From the NCBI GenBank assembly GCA_031418775.1, contig JANOJN010000014.1:1-22561 (forward strand): 22,561 nucleotides of DNA, written 5' to 3'. This document shows, in pieces, positions 7,716-15,761 of the stretch (its first letter is position 1; each line of letters begins with the position of its first letter). The notes under the pieces were generated by a model. It saw only the letters and a list, made by a program, of their open reading frames with translations. It was not told the origin of the DNA and ran no database searches. A program made the position numbers and the translations under genes. The DNA comes from JANLQX01 sp031418775 (lineage in GTDB: Bacteria > Actinomycetota > Acidimicrobiia > Acidimicrobiales > JANYDT01).

Positions 7716-8596
7716 GTCGAAGAGTCCACGTGGAAGGAATCGAGGACAAACTTCAGCACAGACATACGTGCGCTTACTTCATCTTTCCCCTTTGGATCGG
7801 TAGCGAGGAGCGCGACATCGGCAAGCGGCATCACCTTGATCAAAGAGCTGCCGAATCGCTGCAACCAAACGAGATCGAGAAAGTCAACGGCCTCGTGCAG
7901 TGAAAGTGGGTGTTGTTCGGTAGTCGCAGGTTGCCTGCGAGGAACGACTCGATGCCAGCACATTCGGCCACCCGGGACGCACCGGCCGACGCCGTGCTCA
8001 TCGGTCCGGTCGATCGGCTGCCCGTCTGAACAGGAGGCCTGGACCGTCCTTTGCCGCACAGGGGCGGATCGCCCCATCGTCTCCTGATAAATCTCGGTTA
8101 CCTCGACGTTGACAACCCCCGCGCACAGGTTGAGCTGACTAGGTAGGACACACTGCTTCGCGCAGATGTTCTCGGTCGTCGGTATGGGACAACTCTCCCC
8201 GGTTTTTGGCCGCGAGCCGACGTCACACACGACGCGGCGACCCGAGGCCTCAGTCCGGAACTCGCAAGGCTTCTCGCCTCGAAGGACGTTGCGCCGGCGC
8301 CACCGACCGATCTGTTCATCCTCGATCCTGATCGAATTCGCATCGGCGTCAAGCAATCCATGTTCGATCTGCGACGACACCGTTTCGACCGAGAACAACG
8401 CCACGGCGGGACCAACCTGCTCGTACCAATCGTTTCCGACGTACTTCTTATCGCCGAACGACATCAGAGTCATGTGGTCGTAATGGACTTCGATCGTTCT
8501 GACCTCATCGTTGTTTGCCCGAATCTCGACCTGAACGAAGTAGATGTCCGAAGCTGGGACATGCCCATGACCGCCGAGGCTGAGCCGCACGGTCAT
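7637..8596 (-). CDS. Unrecognised cysteine-rich protein in a lower-GC patch
   Basis: A 319-residue frame whose amino-acid mix looks genuinely coding: an N-terminal beta-like half (DIYFVQVEIRANN... VRTIEVHYDHMTLM), a middle section with many Cys (CEF, VVCDVG, SCPIP, ICAKQC, LNLC) and a final helical part (SLHEAVDFLDLVWLQRFG). ATG 8596 is chosen because GAGG lies eight bases upstream. Third codon positions are less GC-rich than in neighbours, suggesting acquired DNA. The last 26 codons run antisense to the 3' end of the SDR gene, so the natural C-terminus may have been lost or shifted. No family recognised; no signal peptide seen despite the Cys content. Plus-strand frames here look like shadows. 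Confidence 0.5.
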   Translation of the reverse strand: MTVRLSLGGHGHVPASDIYFVQVEIRANNDEVRTIEVHYDHMTLMSFGDKKYVGNDWYEQVGPAVALFSVETVSSQIEHGLLDADANSIRIEDEQIGRWRRRNVLRGEKPCEFRTEASGRRVVCDVGSRPKTGESCPIPTTENICAKQCVLPSQLNLCAGVVNVEVTEIYQETMGRSAPVRQRTVQASCSDGQPIDRTDEHGVGRCVPGGRMCWHRVVPRRQPATTEQHPLSLHEAVDFLDLVWLQRFGSSLIKVMPLADVALLATDPKGKDEVSARMSVLKFVLDSFHVDSSTYQGWTVPSQRRNWPFCAGVSPSMVA

Positions 8597-8703
8597 GCGC
8601 CCCACCTCGCGAATGAGTTGAGCCTGTGTTGGGCTCTGCTCTTCCCGAGCCGAGTGTGGACGTCAACGACGTTCATCTCCGTTCTGCCGCCGATGCAGTT
8701 CAT
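8593..8703 (-). CDS. Small ORF (36 aa) overlapping the unknown gene
   Basis: ATG 8703 begins a 36-codon frame (MNCIGGRTEMNVVDVHTRLG...) ending at TGA 8595-8593, which overlaps ATG 8596 of the unknown gene as ATGA. TATAGT lies at 8716-8711, eight bases before ATG 8703, which is the spacing of actinobacterial leaderless transcripts. It may be a leader peptide, or the remnant of an N-terminus of the downstream gene. Support is positional only. Confidence 0.25.
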   Translation of the reverse strand: MNCIGGRTEMNVVDVHTRLGKSRAQHRLNSFARWGA

Positions 8704-8830
8704 CGCTTCTCACTATATGTGGGCGAGTTCTACTGCTGCGGTTGAAGGCGCGGGAAGCGAGCCCCCCATGATTTCAGCAGACTCCTCGAATTCTTCGCTT
8801 CGGCCTCCGGGTTTTGTCACACCCCCTTCG

Positions 8831-8836
8831 TACACT
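8831..8836 (+). promoter_or_regulatory. Candidate -10 box for leaderless DUF222/HNH mRNA
   Basis: TACACT ends seven bases before ATG 8844, matching the TANNNT-(6 to 8)-ATG arrangement of leaderless genes in actinobacteria. No Shine-Dalgarno sequence is seen before that ATG and no good -35 at the normal spacing. Confidence 0.35.
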
Positions 8837-8843
8837 TGTATGC

Positions 8844-10241
8844 ATGGACTTCACCGGAGCAGACGAAATCATGGGCGAGCTTCGCCGCGTGCATTTCGCC
8901 GCCGACAAGGCCACGATCCTCGTCGCTCTCCACAGTGTGCAACGCCTCCGAGGCTTTCTCGACGCCGCCGAGATTGACCTCGCGCACCGCCTCAACGACC
9001 TCACTCACAACGCGCCTGCCGAACTCGCCACCGCGACACAACGATCCCGCCACGCCGGCGACCGGGTTTACGCACGTGCCGCTGCCCTCGCTGCGGTTCC
9101 CTCATTCGCCGCGTTGTTGGAGGCGGGCCGCCTCCAGGGTGCACACGTCGACACCGTCGCCAAAGTCAGGCGCACGGTCGAGGCGAAACATGCTTCCGCA
9201 TTCGCCGCGGCGTTGCCAGAAATCGTGGCGTCAGCAGCATCGTCCCATGCCACACCCGACGATCTCGCCCGCACCTTGAACCGAACCGCACGGGCGCTCG
9301 AGAACGACAACGGGATGACCCGCTTCACCCAACAACGACGCGACACCGCGTTGCACACCTGGACCGACAAACGAACCGGCATGTTCCGACTGTCGGGCCG
9401 ATTCGACCCGTTGAGCGGTCTGATGCTGCACGGTCATCTTCAGGCCATGGTCGCCGCGTTGTTCGCCGAACGCGTCCCCTCCACCTGCCCAACCGACCCA
9501 GGCGCGAAACAAGACCATCTCCGCGCCCTCGCCCTCCTCGCGCTGATCATGCAGCAGCAGCCGGTCGGGCTCACCGTCGTTCCCGACAACGCGACCTCAT
9601 CGTCGGACTCGTCCGACTCGTCGTTCGGCGAAGGCGAAGGCGAAGACAACGGTGCCAACGACGCAAACCGCAGCGATGTCGGGACCGACGACGAGTTCGA
9701 CGAGTGGGCTTCGTTCTTTCGCACCGGGCCCAGCCGGCTCGGACGACCCGAAATCGTCGTCGTCGTCGACGCCCGACAAACCACCCTCGACGCGAACGGC
9801 AACAAGCCGGTCATCGACTGGGGCCTCCCCGTCGAACTTCCACCACGAGTGCTCGAAGACCTGTTCGCCCGCGCCGACGCCCACCCGATCATCGTCCACA
9901 ACGGCATCGTGCTCCACGCACCCGGCGACATGAACCTCGGACGCAGTACCCGGCTCGCGTCCCGTGCCCAGCGACGCGCTCTACGCGCTTTCTACCCCAC
10001 CTGTGCCGTACCCGGCTGCGGCGTGGCGTTCGAGTTCACTAAACCCCACCACGTCCACTACTGGGAAAACGGCGGAACGACGGACCTCCACAACCTCATC
10101 CCGGTCTGCGGCGAGCACCACCACGCAGTCCACGACGGCGGCTGGCGACTCTCACTCCAACCCGACCGCACCCTCACCATCACCTACCCCGACGGCGGGG
10201 TCCAAACCACCGGACCACCACCACGCATCCGGGCCGCCTGA
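8844..10241 (+). CDS. DUF222 / HNH endonuclease (13E12 repeat family) protein
   Basis: A 465-residue protein with the DUF222 helical domain over roughly residues 10-330 and an HNH nuclease domain at the C-terminus. The HNH core has the zinc knuckle Cys pair (CAVPGC), the HH of KPHHVHYW, Asn in DLHNLIPVC and the final His cluster GEHHHAVHDGGW. Residues about 252-285 form an acidic Ser/Asp/Gly/Glu linker. ATG 8844 is preferred to a TTG at 8814 because the family starts near MDFTGADEI and a -10 box precedes it. Such genes occur in many copies in actinobacterial genomes and are often thought to be mobile-element associated; the biological role is not settled. It sits beside the low-GC patch and the broken SDR gene. 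Confidence 0.9.
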   Translation: MDFTGADEIMGELRRVHFAADKATILVALHSVQRLRGFLDAAEIDLAHRLNDLTHNAPAELATATQRSRHAGDRVYARAAALAAVPSFAALLEAGRLQGAHVDTVAKVRRTVEAKHASAFAAALPEIVASAASSHATPDDLARTLNRTARALENDNGMTRFTQQRRDTALHTWTDKRTGMFRLSGRFDPLSGLMLHGHLQAMVAALFAERVPSTCPTDPGAKQDHLRALALLALIMQQQPVGLTVVPDNATSSSDSSDSSFGEGEGEDNGANDANRSDVGTDDEFDEWASFFRTGPSRLGRPEIVVVVDARQTTLDANGNKPVIDWGLPVELPPRVLEDLFARADAHPIIVHNGIVLHAPGDMNLGRSTRLASRAQRRALRAFYPTCAVPGCGVAFEFTKPHHVHYWENGGTTDLHNLIPVCGEHHHAVHDGGWRLSLQPDRTLTITYPDGGVQTTGPPPRIRAA

Positions 10242-10300
10242 GCGCGGCGGGGCGGCACGAACGTCGCACAATCGCTCGCTCGTTTTCCGCGGAGCACGCC

Positions 10301-10318
10301 CGAACCAATGCTGGTTCG
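10301..10318. terminator. Possible bidirectional terminator hairpin
   Basis: CGAACCA-ATGC-TGGTTCG is a perfect 7-bp stem with a 4-base loop, about 60 bp after the DUF222/HNH stop and between convergent genes. There is no T-run, so termination is plausible but unproven. Confidence 0.4.
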
Positions 10319-10380
10319 CTACACCAGCGGCCATCGACCAGCGGCCACCACGTTCCTTGACAACCGAATCCCGCCCGGGC

Positions 10381-10398
10381 GCCGGCGAACGCGCCGGC
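10381..10398 (-). terminator. GC-rich hairpin after the MetF-like gene
   Basis: GCCGGCG-AACG-CGCCGGC forms a 7-bp all-G/C stem with a 4-base loop, 17 bases past the stop of the last gene of the corrinoid operon on the minus strand. It is the best candidate for the operon's 3' end; no U-tract follows. Confidence 0.4.
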
Positions 10399-10414
10399 CG
10401 AGAATGTGGTCAGC

Positions 10415-11239
10415 TCAGCGCGAAGCGAGAGCGCCTTCGCGCCACTGCTCCGTTGCCTCGACCTCGTTGAAGGTGAAGAGGTGGATCGACTCGATGCCGA
10501 GTCGCTCGGCGTCCGCTTCCAGAGGACGGATCAGGGTGGAGGGGTCGTAGCCGCCGGGTGAAAGGAGGCGTCCGACGGTGGCGCGGTTCTTCTTCAAGAA
10601 ACGCAACGACGTGCCGATGCCGAGGCGGGCGCCCATGGTGAGCAGCTTGGTCCGGTCGACGACGCCGGGGAGGCCAAGGTGCACCGTGGAGCGCAAGCCG
10701 GCGGCCCGCTCGGCCTCGAGCCAGGTGCGGATCAGCTTCGGATCAAAACACATCTGTGTACTTACGAACGACGAGAGACCGGCGCCCTCGACGATGGCTT
10801 GTTTGGCGTGCGTCGCTTCGTGGAGCACCTTGCGGTCGATCATGGCGTGGCCGTCGGGGTAGCCGGCGAAACCAATGGTCGAGAGGCCGTGGTCGGCGAC
10901 GGCGAAGGCGCGTAGGAAGTCGATACCATCCGCGTACGGACCCGACGGCTTCTCCTGGTCACCGCCGATCACGAACGCGGAGCGAACCCCTTCACGACGG
11001 AACCACGCGGCGATGCGGGCAACGTGGTCCGGGCCTTCGACCATGCGGGCGGCGAGGTGCGGGATCGGCGTGTGTCCGGCGGCGAGCACCACCGAGGCGA
11101 GCTCCAAGGTGGCCTCGATCCCCTTTGCGGGAGAGCACGTGACCGAGACCGTCGATCCAGGGCGCAGTGCCGCGACGGCAGCCGGCGCCGACTTCAGCGG
11201 GACGATCTCGATGATGGCGTGGTCGAGCAGGGAGGACAT
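10415..11239 (-). CDS. MetF-like methylenetetrahydrofolate reductase
   Basis: A 274-residue TIM-barrel flavoprotein of the MetF family, interconverting methylene-THF and methyl-THF. Family landmarks: FVIGGD (the Asp near FAD/folate), FAGYPDGH, STQMCFDPKL and IHLFTFN at the end. The canonical EFFPP motif holding the acid Glu of E. coli MetF reads VTCSPAKG (33-40), so that Glu is replaced by Thr34. ATG 11239 lies seven bases after the MttB-family stop; it is the last gene of the corrinoid operon. In this setting it most likely oxidises the methyl-THF made by the methyltransferase system, opposite to its usual biosynthetic direction, but the direction is inferred from context. Confidence 0.85.
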   Translation of the reverse strand: MSSLLDHAIIEIVPLKSAPAAVAALRPGSTVSVTCSPAKGIEATLELASVVLAAGHTPIPHLAARMVEGPDHVARIAAWFRREGVRSAFVIGGDQEKPSGPYADGIDFLRAFAVADHGLSTIGFAGYPDGHAMIDRKVLHEATHAKQAIVEGAGLSSFVSTQMCFDPKLIRTWLEAERAAGLRSTVHLGLPGVVDRTKLLTMGARLGIGTSLRFLKKNRATVGRLLSPGGYDPSTLIRPLEADAERLGIESIHLFTFNEVEATEQWREGALASR

Positions 11240-11246
11240 GGTTCTT

Positions 11247-12785
11247 TCAGCCGATCTCGTTGGGGAGCTCGGCCTTGCGCCGAGCAATGAATGCCTGCAG
11301 TTCTTCGTCGATCGCGGAGTCGAGGGGCGGTGCCTCGTACGACGCGAGTCGTTTCTTCCAGATGGCGTTGGCCCGGACGATCGAGTCGTGCGATCCTTCC
11401 TCGGCCCACTGCTCATAGCTGTTGTTGTCGGCGGTCTCGGAACGGTAGAAGGCGTTCTCGAAGTTCGCGAGGGTGTGGGCCGAACCGAGGAAGTGCTGAC
11501 CGTGGGGGTTCTCCAGGATCGCTTCGAGCGCGAGTCCGTTGTCGCTCATGTCGAGGCCCTTGACGAAGGTCCCGAACATGCCGAGCTGATCGTCGTCGAG
11601 CACGAACTTCTCGTAACCGATGCTGAGCCCTCCTTCGAGCCAGCCGGCGGCATGCAGCACGAAGTTCACACCGGCCATCACGGTCGGGATCATCGTCGAC
11701 GCACTCTCATACGCCGCCTGGGCATCGGCCACCTTCGACGACGTGAGCGAGCCTCCACTGCGGAAGGGCACTCCGAGGCGTCGGGCCAGTGCGGCACAGG
11801 TGTAGAGCACGAGCGCCGGCTCCGGGGTACCGAAGGTGGGCGCACCGGTCTGCATCGACATCGACGAGGCGAACGAGCCGAAGATCACCGGCGCGCCCGG
11901 TCGGACGAGCTGGGTGAACGCCATGCCGGCCAGGGCCTCGGCGAGCGTCTGCGTAACCACACCGGCAGAGGTCGTGGGTGCCATGGCGCCAGCGAGGATG
12001 AACGGAGTGATGATGCACGCCTGGTTGGCGGCGGCATAGGTCTCGGCTGCAGCCAGCATCGTGGCGTCCCATACCAGCGGCGACGAGGCATTGATGAGCG
12101 ACGTCATCACCGTGCGGTCGGCAAGGTCACCACCGAAGGCAATGCGGGCGAGTTCCACGCTGTCGGCGGCCCGGCTGCCCGCCGTGACGGAGCCCATGAA
12201 CCCCTTGTCGGAGTACTTGATGTGCGAATACACCATGTCGAGGTGCCGCTTGCTGACGGGAACGTCAACGGGTTCGCACACCGTGCCCCCGGACAGATGG
12301 AGATTCGGCGACATGTACGCGAGCTTCACGAAGTTCTCGAAGTCCTCCAACGTGGCGTAGCGGCGTCCGCGATCAGCATCGGTGACGAACGGCGAGCCGT
12401 AGTTGGGGGCGAACACCGTGGCGTCGCCGCCGATCTGCACGTTGTTCTCCGGATTGCGGGCGTGCTGTGTATACATGCGCGGCGCAGTGGTGGCAACGAG
12501 CTGACGGGCCAGACCGCCAGGGAATCGCACACGGTCCCCATCTACGTCGCAACCGGCCGCTCGGAACCGTTCGATCGCGCTCGGGTAGTCGCGAACGGTG
12601 ATGCCGACCTGCTCGAGGATCTTGTCGGCATTCTCTTCGAGCAGCGAGAGACCTTCGTCCGACACCAGTTCAAACGGCTTCATCGTTCGGGTGAGAAACG
12701 GCTGTCGGGCGATCGCATGTGAGGCACGGAGCTCTTGTCGAGCCGAACGTCCTCCCGACCTCCGACCGGTTGGTGCACTGGTCAT
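11247..12785 (-). CDS. MttB-family (trimethylamine/betaine) corrinoid methyltransferase, non-pyrrolysine
   Basis: A 512-residue member of the trimethylamine methyltransferase superfamily, which moves an N-methyl group from a quaternary or tertiary amine to a cognate corrinoid protein. The first 35 residues are Arg/Ser-rich and variable; the conserved barrel starts near MKPFELVSDEGLSLLEENAD and ends in IDEELQAFIARRKAELP. The frame has no in-frame amber codon, so this is the non-pyrrolysine branch, whose characterised members include the glycine betaine methyltransferase MtgB. ATG 12785 overlaps the preceding stop (ATGA) and has AAGGAG seven bases upstream. Next to betaine uptake and choline oxidation genes, glycine betaine is the likely substrate, with carnitine, proline betaine or dimethylsulfoniopropionate-like compounds as alternatives. 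Confidence 0.9.
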   Translation of the reverse strand: MTSAPTGRRSGGRSARQELRASHAIARQPFLTRTMKPFELVSDEGLSLLEENADKILEQVGITVRDYPSAIERFRAAGCDVDGDRVRFPGGLARQLVATTAPRMYTQHARNPENNVQIGGDATVFAPNYGSPFVTDADRGRRYATLEDFENFVKLAYMSPNLHLSGGTVCEPVDVPVSKRHLDMVYSHIKYSDKGFMGSVTAGSRAADSVELARIAFGGDLADRTVMTSLINASSPLVWDATMLAAAETYAAANQACIITPFILAGAMAPTTSAGVVTQTLAEALAGMAFTQLVRPGAPVIFGSFASSMSMQTGAPTFGTPEPALVLYTCAALARRLGVPFRSGGSLTSSKVADAQAAYESASTMIPTVMAGVNFVLHAAGWLEGGLSIGYEKFVLDDDQLGMFGTFVKGLDMSDNGLALEAILENPHGQHFLGSAHTLANFENAFYRSETADNNSYEQWAEEGSHDSIVRANAIWKKRLASYEAPPLDSAIDEELQAFIARRKAELPNEIG

Positions 12786-14827
12786 GGCATAGCTCCTTGG
12801 TCAACGTCGGATGAAGCAACGACAGATGAAGCGACGACAGATGAAGACGGCTCACGGGAAGCCCGGCGTCGGCGTCCGCCGCCGTCGGACGCACGCACCC
12901 GCCGCTCGGGTAACTGCACGTGCAGTGCCAGGTTCGGCGTGTCGGCCACCGCATGCGGAAACGCCATGGCGTGGACGAACAGTTCCTGGAAGCGGGGCTC
13001 GGTGGCCGTCTCGATCTTGACGACCCTCCGGGCGGCCAGCTCGAGTTCGTTGCGAAGCGCCCTCGAAAGCAGCGCACGCACCGCTCCCCCGCCGGCGGCG
13101 TTTCCGACCGAGCGAACACCTTCGAGCGGACAGTCCGGCACCAGTCCGAGCACCATCGCGTGGAGCGGATCAATATGCGCACCGAACGCACCGGCCAGGC
13201 GGATATCGACGAGGTCGACCGCGCCGGCATGGTCGACCAGCAGATCGATCCCCGCCCGAAGCGCCGCCTTGGCAAGCTGGATGGCCCGAACGTCGTTCTG
13301 GGTCACGACAATGCGGCGCCCACCATCGTCGTGGAGAACGTACGTGAACGTACGACCATCGGCGATGATGTGTGGCGAACGTTCGATGAGCGAGCCGTCC
13401 ACCACACCGTCTTGATCGATCACCCCGGCCAGGTACATCTCGGCGATGACCTCGATGATCCCCGAGCCACAGATGCCGGTCACACCAGTCTTTGCCACGG
13501 CCTCCGCGAAACCGGGCTCGTCGGACCACAGCTCCGAGCCGATCACCCGGACCCGGGGAGCGAGCGTGAGCGGATCGATCCGCACACGTTCGATCGCGCC
13601 GGCGGTGGCGCGTTGTCCACACGTGAGCTGGGCGCCTTCGAAGGCCGGCCCGGTCGGGCTCGACGCCGCGTATTGCCGTTCACTGTTGCCGAGCACGATC
13701 TCAGCGTTCGTTCCGACATCGACGAGGAGCTGCCAGTGCTCGCCCCGATGCGGACCTTCGGCGAGCATGGCGGCAGTCGTGTCGGCGCCGACGTGTCCGG
13801 CGATGCACGGACCGACGTAGAAGGTCGCGAACGGCAGATCGAGACCCAGAGCAGACGCCGGACCGGTGACCGGTTCGTTGGTGGCGAGCGTGAACGGCGA
13901 CTGGCCGAGCGGAACCGGATCGAACCCGAGGAGCAGGTGGTGCATCACCGGGTTGCCGACGAGCACGAGTTCCAACACCGCGTTGCGCGGCACGCCCGCA
14001 TCGTCCGTCAGCTCGCCGACCAGCTCATCGAGCGCGGTGCGAACCGCCCGGGTCAATTCCACGTCGCCGCCCGGGTGCATCATCACGTACGACACGCGAC
14101 TCATCAGGTCTTCACCGAAGCGGATCTGGGGATTCATGCGTCCGGCCGTGGAGAGCACTTCGCCGGTGGTGAGATCGCACAGGTGCGCGGCGATGGTCGT
14201 GGAGCCGACGTCGACCGCAACACCGACCATGGTGTCGAAGAAGCCCGGCCAGATGCCGACGACCACGCCGTCGCGGATCGCCGCGGTCACGTCACCGCCG
14301 GCCTTTTGCATCACCGAGACGAGGCGAGGGAACACCCGGGAGTCGACCACCACGTCGTGGCCGAGGTCGAGAAGACCGCTGCGGAGGATCTCGGATGCGC
14401 TGCGGCCGTCGTCGATCCCAACGAGCGACACGAACGCAAGCGTCACGAACGGGTCGACGACCACACCCGTGAGGTCGACGTTCTTGCGCACGACCTGGCG
14501 GTGCACCTGGCTCTCCGCCGGCACATCGATCACGATGTCAGTCAGTATGCGCGCAGAACACCCGAGCCGTCGTCCGGCAACCAGCGGGCGTTTGCCCCGG
14601 TAGTTCGTCTCGGTCTCGCCTGGTTCGCTGAACGCGTCGGCACCGACAGTCATCGCCCACTTCGGGAACGAGCCGACACCGAGGTCGACCTGGCACCGAC
14701 CACAAATGCCGCGGCCACCGCACACGGTGTCGAGGTCGACACCGAGGATGCGGGCCGCCTCGAGTGCGCTCAGACCCGCGTTGAGTTCACCCTGGTGACC
14801 CGACGGGGTGAAGACGACCCGGACCAT
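12782..14827 (-). CDS. 2Fe-2S / ASKHA corrinoid-reactivating protein (DUF4445/RamA-like)
   Basis: A 681-residue protein that restores oxidised Co(II) corrinoid to Co(I) with ATP. Residues 1-95 form a plant-type 2Fe-2S ferredoxin domain with Cys36, Cys42, Cys45 (CGGRGICGRC) and Cys90. A linker domain follows, then an ASKHA ATPase fold with AVDVGSTTIAAHL (about 205), VDVGTNAEIVLG (about 360), ICGSGIIEVIAEM and LAGAFGAHID. The last 40 residues are a basic/Ser-rich tail ending in SSVVASSVVASS, encoded by a short tandem repeat. Start ATG 14827 has no good ribosome binding site but fits the family N-terminus. It is coupled to the MttB-family gene by an ATGA overlap, fitting a role in keeping that system's corrinoid active under oxidising conditions. 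Confidence 0.9.
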   Translation of the reverse strand: MVRVVFTPSGHQGELNAGLSALEAARILGVDLDTVCGGRGICGRCQVDLGVGSFPKWAMTVGADAFSEPGETETNYRGKRPLVAGRRLGCSARILTDIVIDVPAESQVHRQVVRKNVDLTGVVVDPFVTLAFVSLVGIDDGRSASEILRSGLLDLGHDVVVDSRVFPRLVSVMQKAGGDVTAAIRDGVVVGIWPGFFDTMVGVAVDVGSTTIAAHLCDLTTGEVLSTAGRMNPQIRFGEDLMSRVSYVMMHPGGDVELTRAVRTALDELVGELTDDAGVPRNAVLELVLVGNPVMHHLLLGFDPVPLGQSPFTLATNEPVTGPASALGLDLPFATFYVGPCIAGHVGADTTAAMLAEGPHRGEHWQLLVDVGTNAEIVLGNSERQYAASSPTGPAFEGAQLTCGQRATAGAIERVRIDPLTLAPRVRVIGSELWSDEPGFAEAVAKTGVTGICGSGIIEVIAEMYLAGVIDQDGVVDGSLIERSPHIIADGRTFTYVLHDDGGRRIVVTQNDVRAIQLAKAALRAGIDLLVDHAGAVDLVDIRLAGAFGAHIDPLHAMVLGLVPDCPLEGVRSVGNAAGGGAVRALLSRALRNELELAARRVVKIETATEPRFQELFVHAMAFPHAVADTPNLALHVQLPERRVRASDGGGRRRRASREPSSSVVASSVVASSDVDQGAMP
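12810..12848. repeat. 15-bp in-frame tandem repeat
   Basis: GATGAAGCAACGACA (12810-12824) is followed by GATGAAGCGACGACA (12825-12839) and a partial GATGAAGAC. On the coding (minus) strand each unit encodes the 5-residue repeat SSVVA in the non-conserved tail of the ASKHA protein, so copy number can change without breaking the frame. Confidence 0.75.
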
Positions 14828-14855
14828 GACGAATCAGCAGTTCAGCGAGCAGATA

Positions 14856-15761
14856 TCACGACGCGCCGGCGCCGCGCCGACGACCCGTGCGCTCGCCTCG
14901 GCCGCCGACCGGGGCGTTGGGGTCCCGATTCGCCCGGATCCACGCCGCGCAGTCCTTGTCGTTGCCGGCAAGTACATCGGCCGCCATCACGGCGTTGCGC
15001 ACCTCGTCGTGCAGCGGGCTCATGATGGCCGACGTCATGCCAGCACCGATGGCCATCGACAGGAACGTCCCGGTGATGGCGTGCCGATTGGGAAGTCCGA
15101 AGCTCACGTTGGACGCACCGCACGTGGTGTTGACCCGTAGCTCTTCGCGCAACCGTCGGATCAGGGTGAACGCCTGCTGGCCGGCCTGGCCGAGCGCCCC
15201 GATGGGCATGACGAGCGGATCGACGACGACATCGTGGGCCGGGATGCCGTAGTCGGCAGCGCGCTCCACGATCCGCTTGGCGACGGCGAAACGCACATCG
15301 GGGTCCATGCTGATGCCAGTCTCGTCGTTCGAGATCGCGACAACAGCGGCGCCGTACTTGGCGACGAGCGGGAGCACCCGCTCCATGTTCTCCTCTTCGC
15401 CGGTCACCGAGTTGACGAGCGGCTTGCCGACGTAGACCGCCAACCCGGCGGCGAGCGCCTCGATGATCGACGAGTCGATCGACAGCGGCACATCGGTCAC
15501 GGACTGCACCAACTGCACGGCGCGGGCGAGGAGCGCCGGCTCGTCGGCCAGCGGAATGCCGGCGTTCACGTCGAGCATGTGAGCACCGGCCGCGACCTGG
15601 GCAAGCGCGTCGGCTTCGACCCGGCTGAAGTCGCCGTTCTTCATCTCTTCGGCCAGCAGCTTGCGGCCGGTCGGATTGATCCGTTCACCGATCATCACGA
15701 ACGGGCGGTCGAAGCCGATGACGACTTCGCGGGTGGCGGAACTGAGGACAGTGTTGCTCAT
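14856..15761 (-). CDS. Methyltetrahydrofolate:corrinoid methyltransferase
   Basis: A 301-residue pterin-binding (dihydropteroate synthase-like) barrel that transfers a methyl group between a corrinoid protein and tetrahydrofolate. Motifs: GERINPTGRK (25-34), MLDVNAGIP, PLSIDSS, KPLVNSVTGEE, AISNDETG, VVDPLVMPIG and GASNVSFGLPNR, as in AcsE/MtgA-type enzymes. The last 20 residues are Arg/Gly-rich and not part of the fold. ATG 15761 has AGGAG six bases upstream and overlaps the preceding stop as ATGA. In this operon it would pass the methyl group from the MttB-charged corrinoid protein to THF. Confidence 0.92.
   Translation of the reverse strand: MSNTVLSSATREVVIGFDRPFVMIGERINPTGRKLLAEEMKNGDFSRVEADALAQVAAGAHMLDVNAGIPLADEPALLARAVQLVQSVTDVPLSIDSSIIEALAAGLAVYVGKPLVNSVTGEEENMERVLPLVAKYGAAVVAISNDETGISMDPDVRFAVAKRIVERAADYGIPAHDVVVDPLVMPIGALGQAGQQAFTLIRRLREELRVNTTCGASNVSFGLPNRHAITGTFLSMAIGAGMTSAIMSPLHDEVRNAVMAADVLAGNDKDCAAWIRANRDPNAPVGGRGERTGRRRGAGAS

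Noticed and set aside
8166..8483. Plus-strand 105-codon frame in the low-GC patch
   Set aside because: The opposite frame is much longer, has a well-placed ribosome binding site and a more protein-like composition.
10323..10347. Direct repeat ACCAGCGGCCA at 10323 and 10337
   Set aside because: Two copies only, in a short gap between convergent genes, with no partner feature; probably chance.
10875..12722. A 615-codon plus-strand open frame
   Set aside because: It is antisense to the MttB-family and MetF-like genes, which show conserved family sequence throughout.
11247..12785. Possible pyrrolysine-containing MttB
   Set aside because: The frame is uninterrupted, with no in-frame TAG, and ends at TGA; no pyl genes are in the window.
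12920..15025. A 701-codon plus-strand open frame
   Set aside because: It is the antisense shadow of the ASKHA corrinoid activator; it has no recognisable domain and an Arg/His/Asp-heavy composition.
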